The position numbers and the translations under genes are program-made. From Leptasterias polaris (taxonomy: Eukaryota > Echinodermata > Asteroidea > Forcipulatida > Asteriidae), in assembly GCA_037783415.1 (NCBI GenBank), contig JAZGTN010000098.1:1488001-1552000 (forward strand): DNA of 64,000 nucleotides. Reading direction: 5' to 3'. Shown in pieces: positions 34,001 to 47,726 of this stretch (position 1 is the stretch's first letter; the number at the start of each line of letters is the position of its first letter). The notes beneath the pieces are model-generated. The model was not told the origin of the DNA, searched no databases, and saw nothing but the letters and a program-made list of their open reading frames with translations.

Positions 34001-37000
34001 TAGTCCCTAACTTTGAATCAATGAGCCAGCTTACATTGTCATACTGTTAGATGTAGTCCCTAACTTTGAATCAATGAGCCAGCTTACATTGTCATACTGT
34101 TAGATGTAGTCCCTAACTTTGAATCAATGAGCCAGCTTACATTGTCATACTGTTAGATGTAGTCCCTAACTTTGAATCAATGAGCCAGCTTACATTGTCA
34201 TACTGTTAGATGTAGTCCCTAACTTTGAATCAATGAGCCAGCTTACAGTGTCATTCTGTTTGATGTAGTCCCTAACTTTGAATCAATGAGCCAGCTTACA
34301 GTGTCATTCTGTTTGATATAGTCCCTAACTTTGAATCAATGAGCCAGCTTACAGTGTCATTCTGTTTGATGTAGTCCCTAACTTTGAATCAATGAGCCAG
34401 CTTACATTGTCATACTGTTAGATATAGTCCCTAACTTTGAATCAATGAGCCAGCTTACATTGTCATACTGTTAGATGTAGTCCCTAACTTTGAATCAATG
34501 AGCCAGCTTACATTGTCATACTGTTAGATGTAGTCCCTAACTTTGAATCAATGAGCCAGCTTACGGTTTCATTCTGTTAGATGTAGTCCCTAACTTTGAA
34601 TCAATGAGCCAGCTTACATTGTCATACTGTTAGATGTAGTCCCTAACTTTGAATCAATGAGCCAGCTTACAGTGTCATTCTGTTTGATGTAGTCCCTAAC
34701 TTTGAATCAATGAGCCAGCTTACGGTGTCATTCTGTTAGATGTAGTCCCTAACTTTGAATCAATGAGCCAGCTTACATTGTCATACTGTTAGATGTAGTC
34801 CCTAACTTTGAATCAATGAGCCAGCTTACAGTGTCATTCTGTTTGATGTAGTCCCTAACTTTGAATCAATGAGCCAGCTTACGGTGTCATTCTGTTAGAT
34901 GTAGTCCCTAACTTTGAATCAATGAGCCAGCTTACATTGTCATACTGTTAGATGTAGTCCCTAACTTTGAATCAATGAGCCAGCTTACAGTTTCATTCTG
35001 TTAGATGTAGTCCCTAACTTTGAATCAATGAGCCAGCTTACATTGTCATACTGTTAGATGTAGTCCCTAACTTTGAATCAATGAGCCAGCTTACAGTGTC
35101 ATTCTGTTTGATGTAGTCCCTAACTTTGAATCAATGAGCCAGCTTACATTGTCATACTGTTAGATATAGTCCCTAACTTTGAATCAATGAGCCAGCTTAC
35201 ATTGTCATACTGTTAGATGTAGTCCCTAACTTTGAATCAATGAGCCAGCTTACATTGTCATACTGTTAGATGTAGTCCCTAACTTTGAATCAATGAGCCA
35301 GCTTACATTGTCATACTGTTAGATGTAGTCCCTAACTTTGAATCAATGAGCCAGCTTACATTGTCATACTGTTAGATGTAGTCCCTAACTTTGAATCAAT
35401 GAGCCAGCTTACATTGTCATACTGTTAGATGTAGTCCCTAACTTTGAATCAATGAGCCAGCTTACATTGTCATACTGTTAGATGTAGTCCCTAACTTTGA
35501 ATCAATGAGCCAGCTTACAGTGTCATTCTGTTTGATGTAGTCCCTAACTTTGAATCAATGAGCCAGCTTACGGTGTCATTCTGTTAGATGTAGTCCCTAA
35601 CTTTGAATCAATGAGCCAGCTTACATTGTCATACTGTTAGATGTAGTCCCTAACTTTGAATCAATGAGCCAGCTTACAGTGTCATTCTGTTTGATGTAGT
35701 CCCTAACTTTGAATCAATGAGCCAGCTTACGGTGTCATTCTGTTAGATGTAGTCCCTAACTTTGAATCAATGAGCCAGCTTACATTGTCATACTGTTAGA
35801 TGTAGTCCCTAACTTTGAATCAATGAGCCAGCTTACAGTTTCATTCTGTTAGATGTAGTCCCTAACTTTGAATCAATGAGCCAGCTTACATTGTCATACT
35901 GTTAGATGTAGTCCCTAACTTTGAATCAATGAGCCAGCTTACAGTGTCATTCTGTTTGATGTAGTCCCTAACTTTGAATCAATGAGCCAGCTTACATTGT
36001 CATACTGTTAGATATAGTCCCTAACTTTGAATCAATGAGCCAGCTTACATTGTCATACTGTTAGATGTAGTCCCTAACTTTGAATCAATGAGCCAGCTTA
36101 CATTGTCATACTGTTAGATGTAGTCCCTAACTTTGAATCAATGAGCCAGCTTACATTGTCATACTGTTAGATGTAGTCCCTAACTTTGAATCAATGAGCC
36201 AGCTTACATTGTCATACTGTTAGATGTAGTCCCTAACTTTGAATCAATGAGCCAGCTTACAGTTTCATTCTGTTAGATGTAGTCCCTAACTTTGAATCAA
36301 TGAGCCAGCTTACATTGTCATTCTGTTAGATGTAGTCCCTAACTTTGAATCAATGAGCCAGCTTACAGTTTCATTCTGTTAGATGTAGTCCCTAACTTTG
36401 AATCAATGAGCCAGCTTACAGTTTCATTCTGTTAGATGTAGTCCCTAACTTTGAATCAATGAGCCAGCTTACATTGTCATACTGTTAGATATAGTCCCTA
36501 ACTTTGAATCAATGAGCCAGCTTACATTGTCATACTGTTAGATGTAGTCCCTAACTTTGAATCAATGAGCCAGCTTACATTGTCATACTGTTAAGATGTA
36601 GTCCCTAACTTTGAATCAATGAGCCAGCTTACAGTGTCATTCTGTTTGATGTAGTCCCTAACTTTGAATCAATGAGCCAGCTTACAGTGTCATTCTGTTA
36701 GATGTAGTCCCTAACTTTGAATCAATGAGCCAGCTTACATTGTCATACTGTTAGATGTAGTCCCTAACTTTGAATCAATGAGCCAGCTTACATTGTCATT
36801 CTGTTAGATGTAGTCCCTAACTTTGAATCAATGAGCCAGCTTACATTGTCATACTGTTAGATGTAGTCCCTAACTTTGAATCAATGAGCCAGCTTACAGT
36901 GTCATTCTGTTTGATGTAGTCCCTAACTTTGAATCAATGAGCCAGCTTACATTGTCATACTGTTAGATATAGTCCCTAACTTTGAATCAATGAGCCAGCT

Positions 37001-40000
37001 TACATTGTCATACTGTTAGATGTAGTCCCTAACTTTGAATCAATGAGCCAGCTTACATTGTCATACTGTTAGATGTAGTCCCTAACTTTGAATCAATGAG
37101 CCAGCTTACATTGTCATACTGTTAGATGTAGTCCCTAACTTTGAATCAATGAGCCAGCTTACATTGTCATACTGTTAGATGTAGTCCCTAACTTTGAATC
37201 AATGAGCCAGCTTACAGTTTCATTCTGTTAGATGTAGTCCCTAACTTTGAATCAATGAGCCAGCTTACATTGTCATACTGTTAGATGTAGTCCCTAACTT
37301 TGAATCAATGAGCCAGCTTACATTGTCATACTGTTAAGATGTAGTCCCTAACTTTGAATCAATGAGCCAGCTTACAGTGTCATTCTGTTTGATGTAGTCC
37401 CTAACTTTGAATCAATGAGCCAGCTTACAGTGTCATTCTGTTAGATGTAGTCCCTAACTTTGAATCAATGAGCCAGCTTACATTGTCATACTGTTAGATG
37501 TAGTCCCTAACTTTGAATCAATGAGCCAGCTTACATTGTCATTCTGTTAGATGTAGTCCCTAACTTTGAATCAATGAGCCAGCTTACATTGTCATACTGT
37601 TAGATGTAGTCCCTAACTTTGAATCAATGAGCCAGCTTACATTGTCATACTGTTAGATGTAGTCCCTAACTTTGAATCAATGAGCCAGCTTACATTGTCA
37701 TACTGTTAGATGTAGTCCCTAACTTTGAATCAATGAGCCAGCTTACATTGTCATACTGTTAGATATAGTCCCTAACTTTGAATCAATGAGCCAGCTTACA
37801 TTGTCATACTGTTAGATGTAGTCCCTAACTTTGAATCAATGAGCCAGCTTACATTGTCATACTGTTAGATGTAGTCCCTAACTTTGAATCAATGAGCCAG
37901 CTTACATTGTCATTCTGTTAGATGTAGTCCCTAACTTTGAATCAATGAGCCAGCTTACAGTTTCATTCTGTTAGATGTAGTCCCTAACTTTGAATCAATG
38001 AGCCAGCTTACATTGTCATACTGTTAGATATAGTCCCTAACTTTGAATCAATGAGCCAGCTTACATTGTCATACTGTTAGATGTAGTCCCTAACTTTGAA
38101 TCAATGAGCCAGCTTACATTGTCATACTGTTAGATGTAGTCCCTAACTTTGAATCAATGAGCCAGCTTACGGTTTCATTCTGTTAGATGTAGTCCCTAAC
38201 TTTGAATCAATGAGCCAGCTTACATTGTCATTCTGTTTGATGTAGTCCCTAACTTTGAATCAATGAGCCAGCTTACGGTGTCATTCTGTTAGATGTAGTC
38301 CCTAACTTTGAATCAATGAGCCAGCTTACATTGTCATACTGTTAGATGTAGTCCCTAACTTTGAATCAATGAGCCAGCTTACATTGTCATACTGTTAGAT
38401 GTAGTCCCTAACTTTGAATCAATGAGCCAGCTTACATTGTCATTCTGTTAGATGTAGTCCCTAACTTTGAATCAATGAGCCAGCTTACATTGTCATACTG
38501 TTTGATGTAGTCCCTAACTTTGAATCAATGAGCCAGCTTACATTGTCATACTGTTAGATGTAGTCCCTAACTTTGAATCAATGAGCCAGCTTACGGTTTC
38601 ATTCTGTTAGATGTAGTCCCTAACTTTGAATCAATGAGCCAGCTTACATTGTCATACTGTTAGATGTAGTCCCTAACTTTGAATCAATGAGCCAGCTTAC
38701 ATTGTCATACTGTTAGATGTAGTCCCTAACTTTGAATCAATGAGCCAGCTTACATTGTCATACTGTTAGATGTAGTCCCTAACTTTGAATCAATGAGCCA
38801 GCTTACATTGTCATACTGTTAGATGTAGTCCCTAACTTTGAATCAATGAGCCAGCTTACATTGTCATACTGTTAGATGTAGTCCCTAACTTTGAATCAAT
38901 GAGCCAGCTTACATTGTCATTCTGTTTGATGTAGTCCCAAACTTTGAATCAATGAGCCAGCTTACGGTGTCATTCTGTTAGATGTAGTCCCTAACTTTGA
39001 ATCAATGAGCCAGCTTACATTGTCATACTGTTAGATGTAGTCCCTAACTTTGAATCAATGAGCCAGCTTACATTGTCATTCTGTTAGATGTAGTCCCTAA
39101 CTTTGAATCAATGAGCCAGCTTACATTGTCATACTGTTTGATGTAGTCCCTAACTTTGAATCAATGAGCCAGCTTACAGTGTCATTCTGTTTGATGTAGT
39201 CCCTAACTTTGAATCAATGAGCCAGCTTACTGTGTCATACTGTTAGATGTAGTCCCTAACTTTGAATCAATGAGCCAGCTTACTGTGTCATTCTGTTAGA
39301 TGTAGTCCCTAACTTTGAATCAATGAGCCAGCTTACTGTGTCATTCTGTTTGATGTAGTCCCTAACTTTGAAACAATGAGCCAGCTTACTGTGTCATTCT
39401 GTTTGATATAGTCCCTAACTTTGAATCAATGAGCCAGCTTACAGTGTCATTCTGTTAGATGTAGTCCCTAACTTTGAATCAATGAGCCAGCTTACATTGT
39501 CATACTGTTAGATGTAGTCCCTAACTTTGAATCAATGAGCCAGCTTACATTGTCATACTGTTAGATGTAGTCCCTAACTTTGAATCAATGAGCCAGCTTA
39601 CATTGTCATACTGTTAGATGTAGTCCCTAACTTTGAATCAATGAGCCAGCTTACGGTTTCATTCTGTTTGATGTAGTCCCTAACTTTGAATCAATGAGCC
39701 AGCTTACTGTGTCATTCTGTTTGATGTAGTCCCTAACTTTGAATCAATGAGCCAGCTTACTGTGTCATTCTGTTAGATGTAGTCCCTAACTTTGAATCAA
39801 TGAGCCAGCTTACAGTGTCATTCTGTTTGATGTAGTCCCTAACTTTGAATCAATGAGCCAGCTTACTGTGTCATTCTGTTAGATGTAGTCCCTAACTTTG
39901 AATCAATGAGCCAGCTTACATTGTCATACTGTTAGATGTAGTCCCTAACTTTGAATCAATGAGCCAGCTTACGGTTTCATTCTGTTTGATGTAGTCCCTA

Positions 40001-43000
40001 ACTTTGAATCAATGAGCCAGCTTACATTGTCATTCTGTTAGATGTAGTCCCTAACTTTGAATCAATGAGCCAGCTTACATTGTCATACTGTTAGATGTAG
40101 TCCCTAACTTTGAATCAATGAGCCAGCTTACATTGTCATTCTGTTAGATGTAGTCCCTAACTTTGAATCAATGAGCCAGCTTACATTGTCATACTGTTAG
40201 ATGTAGTCCCTAACTTTGAATCAATGAGCCAGCTTACATTGTCATACTGTTAGATGTAGTCCCTAACTTTGAATCAATGAGCCAGCTTACATTGTCATAC
40301 TGTTAGATGTAGTCCCTAACTTTGAATCAATGAGCCAGCTTACATTGTCATACTGTTAGATATAGTCCCTAACTTTGAATCAATGAGCCAGCTTACATTG
40401 TCATACTGTTAGATGTAGTCCCTAACTTTGAATCAATGAGCCAGCTTACATTGTCATACTGTTAGATGTAGTCCCTAACTTTGAATCAATGAGCCAGCTT
40501 ACATTGTCATTCTGTTAGATGTAGTCCCTAACTTTGAATCAATGAGCCAGCTTACAGTTTCATTCTGTTAGATGTAGTCCCTAACTTTGAATCAATGAGC
40601 CAGCTTACATTGTCATACTGTTAGATGTAGTCCCTAACTTTGAATCAATGAGCCAGCTTACGGTTTCATTCTGTTAGATATAGTCCCTAACTTTGAATCA
40701 ATGAGCCAGCTTACATTGTCATACTGTTAGATATAGTCCCTAACTTTGAATCAATGAGCCAGCTTACATTGTCATACTGTTAGATGTAGTCCCTAACTTT
40801 GAATCAATGAGCCAGCTTACAGTGTCATTCTGTTTGATGTAGTCCCTAACTTTGAATCAATGAGCCAGCTTACTGTGTCATTCTGTTAGATGTAGTCCCT
40901 AACTTTGAATCAATGAGCCAGCTTACATTGTCATACTGTTAGATGTAGTCCCTAACTTTGAATCAATGAGCCAGCTTACGGTTTCATTCTGTTTGATGTA
41001 GTCCCTAACTTTGAATCAATGAGCCAGCTTACATTGTCATTCTGTTAGATGTAGTCCCTAACTTTGAATCAATGAGCCAGCTTACATTGTCATACTGTTA
41101 GATGTAGTCCCTAACTTTGAATCAATGAGCCAGCTTACATTGTCATTCTGTTAGATGTAGTCCCTAACTTTGAATCAATGAGCCAGCTTACATTGTCATA
41201 CTGTTAGATGTAGTCCCTAACTTTGAATCAATGAGCCAGCTTACATTGTCATACTGTTAGATGTAGTCCCTAACTTTGAATCAATGAGCCAGCTTACATT
41301 GTCATACTGTTAGATGTAGTCCCTAACTTTGAATCAATGAGCCAGCTTACATTGTCATACTGTTAGATATAGTCCCTAACTTTGAATCAATGAGCCAGCT
41401 TACATTGTCATACTGTTAGATGTAGTCCCTAACTTTGAATCAATGAGCCAGCTTACATTGTCATACTGTTAGATGTAGTCCCTAACTTTGAATCAATGAG
41501 CCAGCTTACATTGTCATACTGTTAGATGTAGTCCCTAACTTTGAATCAATGAGCCAGCTTACTGTGTCATTCTGTTAGATGTAGTCCCTAACTTTGAATC
41601 AATGAGCCAGCTTACGGTTTCATTCTGTTAGATGTAGTCCCTAACTTTGAATCAATGAGCCAGCTTACATTGTCATACTGTTAGATATAGTCCCTAACTT
41701 TGAATCAATGAGCCAGCTTACATTGTCATACTGTTAGATGTAGTCCCTAACTTTGAATCAATGAGCCAGCTTACGGTTTCATTCTGTTAGATGTAGTCCC
41801 TAACTTTGAATCAATGAGCCAGCTTACATTGTCATTCTGTTTGATGTAGTCCCTAACTTTGAATCAATGAGCCAGCTTACGGTGTCATTCTGTTAGATGT
41901 AGTCCCTAACTTTGAATCAATGAGCCAGCTTACATTGTCATACTGTTAGATGTAGTCCCTAACTTTGAATCAATGAGCCAGCTTACATTGTCATACTGTT
42001 AGATGTAGTCCCTAACTTTGAATCAATGAGCCAGCTTACGGTTTCATTCTGTTAGATGTAGTCCCTAACTTTGAATCAATGAGCCAGCTTACATTGTCAT
42101 TCTGTTTGATGTAGTCCCAAACTTTGAATCAATGAGCCAGCTTACGGTGTCATTCTGTTAGATGTAGTCCCTAACTTTGAATCAATGAGCCAGCTTACAT
42201 TGTCATACTGTTAGATGTAGTCCCTAACTTTGAATCAATGAGCCAGCTTACATTGTCATTCTGTTAGATGTAGTCCCTAACTTTGAATCAATGAGCCAGC
42301 TTACATTGTCATACTGTTTGATGTAGTCCCTAACTTTGAATCAATGAGCCAGCTTACAGTGTCATTCTGTTTGATGTAGTCCCTAACTTTGAATCAATGA
42401 GCCAGCTTACTGTGTCATACTGTTAGATGTAGTCCCTAACTTTGAATCAATGAGCCAGCTTACTGTGTCATTCTGTTAGATGTAGTCCCTAACTTTGAAT
42501 CAATGAGCCAGCTTACTGTGTCATTCTGTTTGATGTAGTCCCTAACTTTGAAACAATGAGCCAGCTTACTGTGTCATTCTGTTTGATATAGTCCCTAACT
42601 TTGAATCAATGAGCCAGCTTACAGTGTCATTCTGTTAGATGTAGTCCCTAACTTTGAATCAATGAGCCAGCTTACAGTGTCATTCTGTTAGATGTAGTCC
42701 CTAACTTTGAATCAATGAGCCAGCTTACATTGTCATACTGTTAGATGTAGTCCCTAACTTTGAATCAATGAGCCAGCTTACATTGTCATACTGTTAGATG
42801 TAGTCCCTAACTTTGAATCAATGAGCCAGCTTACATTGTCATACTGTTAGATGTAGTCCCTAACTTTGAATCAATGAGCCAGCTTACGGTTTCATTCTGT
42901 TTGATGTAGTCCCTAACTTTGAATCAATGAGCCAGCTTACTGTGTCATTCTGTTTGATGTAGTCCCTAACTTTGAATCAATGAGCCAGCTTACTGTGTCA

Positions 43001-46000
43001 TTCTGTTAGATGTAGTCCCTAACTTTGAATCAATGAGCCAGCTTACAGTGTCATTCTGTTTGATGTAGTCCCTAACTTTGAATCAATGAGCCAGCTTACA
43101 GTGTCATTCTGTTAGATATAGTCCCTAACTTTGAATCAATGAGCCAGCTTACATTGTCATTCTGTTAGATGTAGTCCCTAACTTTGAATCAATGAGCCAG
43201 CTTACATTGTCATACTGTTAGATGTAGTCCCTAACTTTGAATCAATGAGCCAGCTTACATTGTCATACTGTTAGATGTAGTCCCTAACTTTGAATCAATG
43301 AGCCAGCTTACATTGTCATACTGTTTGATGTAGTCCCTAACTTTGAATCAATGAGCCAGCTTACATTGTCATACTGTTAGATGTAGTCCCTAACTTTGAA
43401 TCAATGAGCCAGCTTACATTGTCATACTGTTAGATGTAGTCCCTAACTTTGAATCAATGAGCCAGCTTACATTGTCATACTGTTAGATGTAGTCCCTAAC
43501 TTTGAATCAATGAGCCAGCTTACATTGTCATTCTGTTAGATGTAGTCCCTAACTTTGAATCAATGAGCCAGCTTACATTGTCATTCTGTTTGATGTAGTC
43601 CCTAACTTTGAATCAATGAGCCAGCTTACAGTGTCATTCTGTTAGATGTAGTCCCTAACTTTGAATCAATGAGCCAGCTTACAGTTTCATTCTGTTAGAT
43701 GTAGTCCCTAACTTTGAATCAATGAGCCAGCTTACATTGTCATTCTGTTTGATGTAGTCCCTAACTTTGAATCAATGAGCCAGCTTACATTGTCATACTG
43801 TTAGATGTAGTCCCTAACTTTGAATCAATGAGCCAGCTTACGGTTTCATTCTGTTAGATGTAGTCCCTAACTTTGAATCAATGAGCCAGCTTACATTGTC
43901 ATTCTGTTAGATGTAGTCCCTAACTTTGAATCAATGAGCCAGCTTACGGTTTCATTCTGTTTGATATAGTCCCTAACTTTGAATCAATGAGCCAGCTTAC
44001 ATTGTCATTCTGTTAGATGTAGTCCCTAACTTTGAATCAATGAGCCAGCTTACATTGTCATTCTGTTAGATGTAGTCCCTAACTTTGAATCAATGAGCCA
44101 GCTTACATTGTCATTCTGTTAGATGTAGTCCCTAACTTTGAATCAATGAGCCAGCTTACAGTGTCATTCTGTTTGATATAGTCCCTAACTTTGAATCAAT
44201 GAGCCAGCTTACATTGTCATTCTGTTAGATGTAGTCCCTAACTTTGAATCAATGAGCCAGCTTACATTGTCATTCTGTTAGATGTAGTCCCTAACTTTGA
44301 ATCAATGAGCCAGCTTACATTGTCATACTGTTAGATGTAGTCCCTAACTTTGAATCAATGAGCCAGCTTACAGTTTCATTCTGTTAGATGTAGTCCCTAA
44401 CTTTGAATCAATGAGCCAGCTTACAGTGTCATTCTGTTAGATGTAGTCCCTAACTTTGAATCAATGAGCCAGCTTACAGTGTCATTCTGTTAGATGTAGT
44501 CCCTAACTTTGAATCAATGAGCCAGCTTACATTGTCATACTGTTAGATGTAGTCCCTAACTTTGAATCAATGAGCCAGCTTACGGTGTCATTCTGTTAGA
44601 TGTAGTCCCTAACTTTGAATCAATGAGCCAGCTTACATTGTCATTCTGTTAGATGTAGTCCCTAACTTTGAATCAATGAGCCAGCTTACATTGTCATACT
44701 GTTAGATGTAGTCCCTAACTTTGAATCAATGAGCCAGCTTACGGTTTCATTCTGTTAGATGTAGTCCCTAACTTTGAATCAATGAGCCAGCTTACATTGT
44801 CATTCTGTTAGATGTAGTCCCTAACTTTGAATCAATGAGCCAGCTTACTGTGTCATTCTGTTAGATGTAGTCCCTAACTTTGAATCAATGAGCCAGCTTA
44901 CTGTGTCATTCTGTTAGATGTAGTCCCTAACTTTGAATCAATGAGCCAGCTTACAGTGTCATTCTGTTTGATGTAGTCCCTAACTTTGAATCAATGAGCC
45001 AGCTTACGGTTTCATTCTGTTAGATGTAGTCCCTAACTTTGAATCAATGAGCCAGCTTACATTGTCATACTGTTAGATGTAGTCCCTAACTTTGAATCAA
45101 TGAGCCAGCTTACATTGTCATTCTGTTAGATGTAGTCCCTAACTTTGAATCAATGAGCCAGCTTACATTGTCATTCTGTTAGATGTAGTCCCTAACTTTG
45201 AATCAATGAGCCAGCTTACAGTGTCATTCTGTTTGATGTAGTCCCTAACTTTGAATCAATGAGCCAGCTTACGGTTTCATTCTGTTTGATGTAGTCCCTA
45301 ACTTTGAATCAATGAGCCAGCTTACAGTGTCATTCTGTTAGATGTAGTCCCTAACTTTGAATCAATGAGCCAGCTTACATTGTCATTCTGTTAGATGTAG
45401 TCCCTAACTTTGAATCAATGAGCCAGCTTACGGTGTCATTCTGTTAGATGTAGTCCCTAACTTTGAATCAATGAGCCAGCTTACATTGTCATTCTGTTAG
45501 ATGTAGTCCCTAACTTTGAATCAATGAGCCAGCTTACGGTTTCATTCTGTTTGATGTAGTCCCTAACTTTGAATCAATGAGCCAGCTTACATTGTCATAC
45601 TGTTAGATATAGTCCCTAACTTTGAATCAATGAGCCAGCTTACATTGTCATACTGTTTGATGTAGTCCCTAACTTTGAATCAATGAGCTAGCTTACAGTG
45701 TCATTCTGTTAGATGTAGTCCCTAACTTTGAATCAATGAGCCAGCTTACATTGTCATACTGTTAGATGTAGTCCCTAACTTTGAATCAATGAGCCAGCTT
45801 ACATTGTCATACTGTTAGATGTAGTCCCTAACTTTGAATCAATGAGCCAGCTTACATTGTCATTCTGTTAGATGTAGTCCCTAACTTTGAATCAATGAGC
45901 CAGCTTACATTGTCATACTGTTAGATGTAGTCCCTAACTTTGAATCAATGAGCCAGCTTACATTGTCATACTGTTAGATATAGTCCCTAACTTTGAATCA

Positions 46001-47271
46001 ATGAGCCAGCTTACATTGTCATACTGTTTGATGTAGTCCCTAACTTTGAATCAATGAGCCAGCTTACAGTGTCATTCTGTTAGATGTAGTCCCTAACTTT
46101 GAATCAATGAGCCAGCTTACAGTGTCATTCTGTTTGATGTAGTCCCTAACTTTGAATCAATGAGCCAGCTTACATTGTCATTCTGTTAGATATAGTCCCT
46201 AACTTTGAATCAATGAGCCAGCTTACATTGTCATACTGTTAGATGTAGTCCCTAACTTTGAATCAATGAGCCAGCTTACAGTGTCATTCTGTTAGATGTA
46301 GTCCCTAACTTTGAATCAATGAGCCAGCTTACAGTGTCATTCTGTTTGATGTAGTCCCTAACTTTGAATCAATGAGCCAGCTTACATTGTCATTCTGTTA
46401 GATGTAGTCCCTAACTTTGAATCAATGAGCCAGCTTACATTGTCATTCTGTTAGATGTAGTCCCTAACTTTGAATCAATGAGCCAGCTTACATTGTCATA
46501 CTGTTAGATGTAGTCCCTAACTTTGAATCAATGAGCCAGCTTACATTGTCATACTGTTAGATATAGTCCCTAACTTTGAATCAATGAGCCAGCTTACATT
46601 GTCATACTGTTTGATGTAGTCCCTAACTTTGAATCAATGAGCCAGCTTACAGTGTCATTCTGTTAGATGTAGTCCCTAACTTTGAATCAATGAGCCAGCT
46701 TACAGTGTCATTCTGTTTGATGTAGTCCCTAACTTTGAATCAATGAGCCAGCTTACATTGTCATTCTGTTAGATATAGTCCCTAACTTTGAATCAATGAG
46801 CCAGCTTACATTGTCATACTGTTAGATGTAGTCCCTAACTTTGAATCAATGAGCCAGCTTACATTGTCATTCTGTTAGATGTAGTCCCTAACTTTGAATC
46901 AATGAGCCAGCTTACAGTGTCATTCTGTTTGATGTAGTCCCTAACTTTGAATCAATGAGCCAGCTTACATTGTCATTCTGTTAGATATAGTCCCTAACTT
47001 TGAATCAATGAGCCAGCTTACATTGTCATACTGTTAGATGTAGTCCCTAACTTTGAATCAATGAGCCAGCTTACATTGTCATTCTGTTTGATGTAGTCCC
47101 TAACTTTGAATCAATGAGCCAGCTTACATTGTCATACTGTTAGATGTAGTCCCTAACTTTGAATCAATGAGCCAGCTTACGGTTTCATTCTGTTAGATGT
47201 AGTCCCTAACTTTGAATCAATGAGCCAGCTTACAGTGTCATTCTGTTAGATGTAGTCCCTAACTTTGAATC
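25088..47271. repeat. giant 53-bp satellite array, 418 units
   Basis: The unit runs TGTTAGATG, TAGTCCCTAACTTTGAATC, AATGAGCCAGCTTA, then a variable ACATTGTCATAC-like end. From the first TGTTAG (25088) to the last (47244) is 22,156 bp, which is 418 x 53 plus 2. The two extra bases are two visible TTAAG insertions (36591 and 37334). Variation is almost confined to six sites: three in ACATTG/ACGGTG/ACAGTT/ACTGTG, then CATA/CATT, GTTAG/GTTTG and GATG/GATA. No open frame of note. It fills nearly all of intron 10, between the juxtamembrane exon and the first GAP exon. Confidence 0.98.
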
Positions 47272-47392
47272 ATTTACCTATCCAAAGAGTCTTTGCAAAA
47301 CCTTTGTAAAAAAGATGTAGTCTGTTAGATATAGTTCCTAACTTTGAATCAATGAGCCAGCTTAGCTGTCATTCTGTTAGATGTAGTCCCTA
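47272..47392. repeat. right copy of the array-flanking direct repeat plus two degenerate 53-bp units
   Basis: ATTTACCTATCCAAAGAGTC and the rest of the left-border text return here, interrupting a unit after TTTGAATCA. Two more unit starts follow (47323 and 47375), 52 bp apart because of a 1-bp loss in CTTAGCTGTC. TAGTTCCTAAC is a private change. Unique intron DNA resumes at TTTGAGCTAG. Confidence 0.9.
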
Positions 47393-47460
47393 ACTTTGAG
47401 CTAGAACTCCTCTTGACAATTGATTGAACATTTTGTATTTGTGATTGTATGAATGTGCAG

Positions 47461-47726
47461 CTTGCAGGCACCAGCCAGACGAACATTGAAAAGGGCCTTG
47501 TACAGTTTGAACAGCTGGTCAACAACAAGCAGTTCTTGTTGACATTCATTCGCACCCTTGAAGAGCAGAAGGGTTTCACCCAGAAAGATAAGAGTAACGT
47601 GGCATCTCTGATGATGGTGGCACTGCAGGGCAAGATGGACTACTGCACCACCATTCTCAAGGTCCTATTGGCTGATCTGATTGAGAGACATGTGCAGAAA
47701 GGAAGAGAGAGATTGCTCATGAGGAG
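47461..47726 (+). CDS. PLXNA: plexin exon 11: RasGAP segment 1
   Basis: The acceptor is TGAATGTGCAG. A second AG lies seven bases into the exon, but only 47461 keeps the frame. The donor is GTACTG. The translation runs LAGTSQTNIEKGLVQFEQLV, FLLTFIRTLEEQKGF, NVASLMMVALQGKMDY, LLADLIERHVQ, and ends LLMR with a split codon. The LLxRR arginines, the paired residues known to be needed for plexin GAP activity, are present; the second is completed by exon 12. Confidence 0.96.

Noticed and set aside
23890..47270. Common origin of the 31-bp and 53-bp arrays
   Set aside because: They share only TGACAATGT in opposite orientation. Nine bases are too few to argue homology, and unit lengths of 31, 42 and 53 (steps of 11) look like coincidence.
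25088..47271. CRISPR-like look of the array (constant core with a short variable part)
   Set aside because: The 'spacer' positions differ at only six sites, the genome is eukaryotic with introns, and no cas genes exist. It is a tandem satellite.
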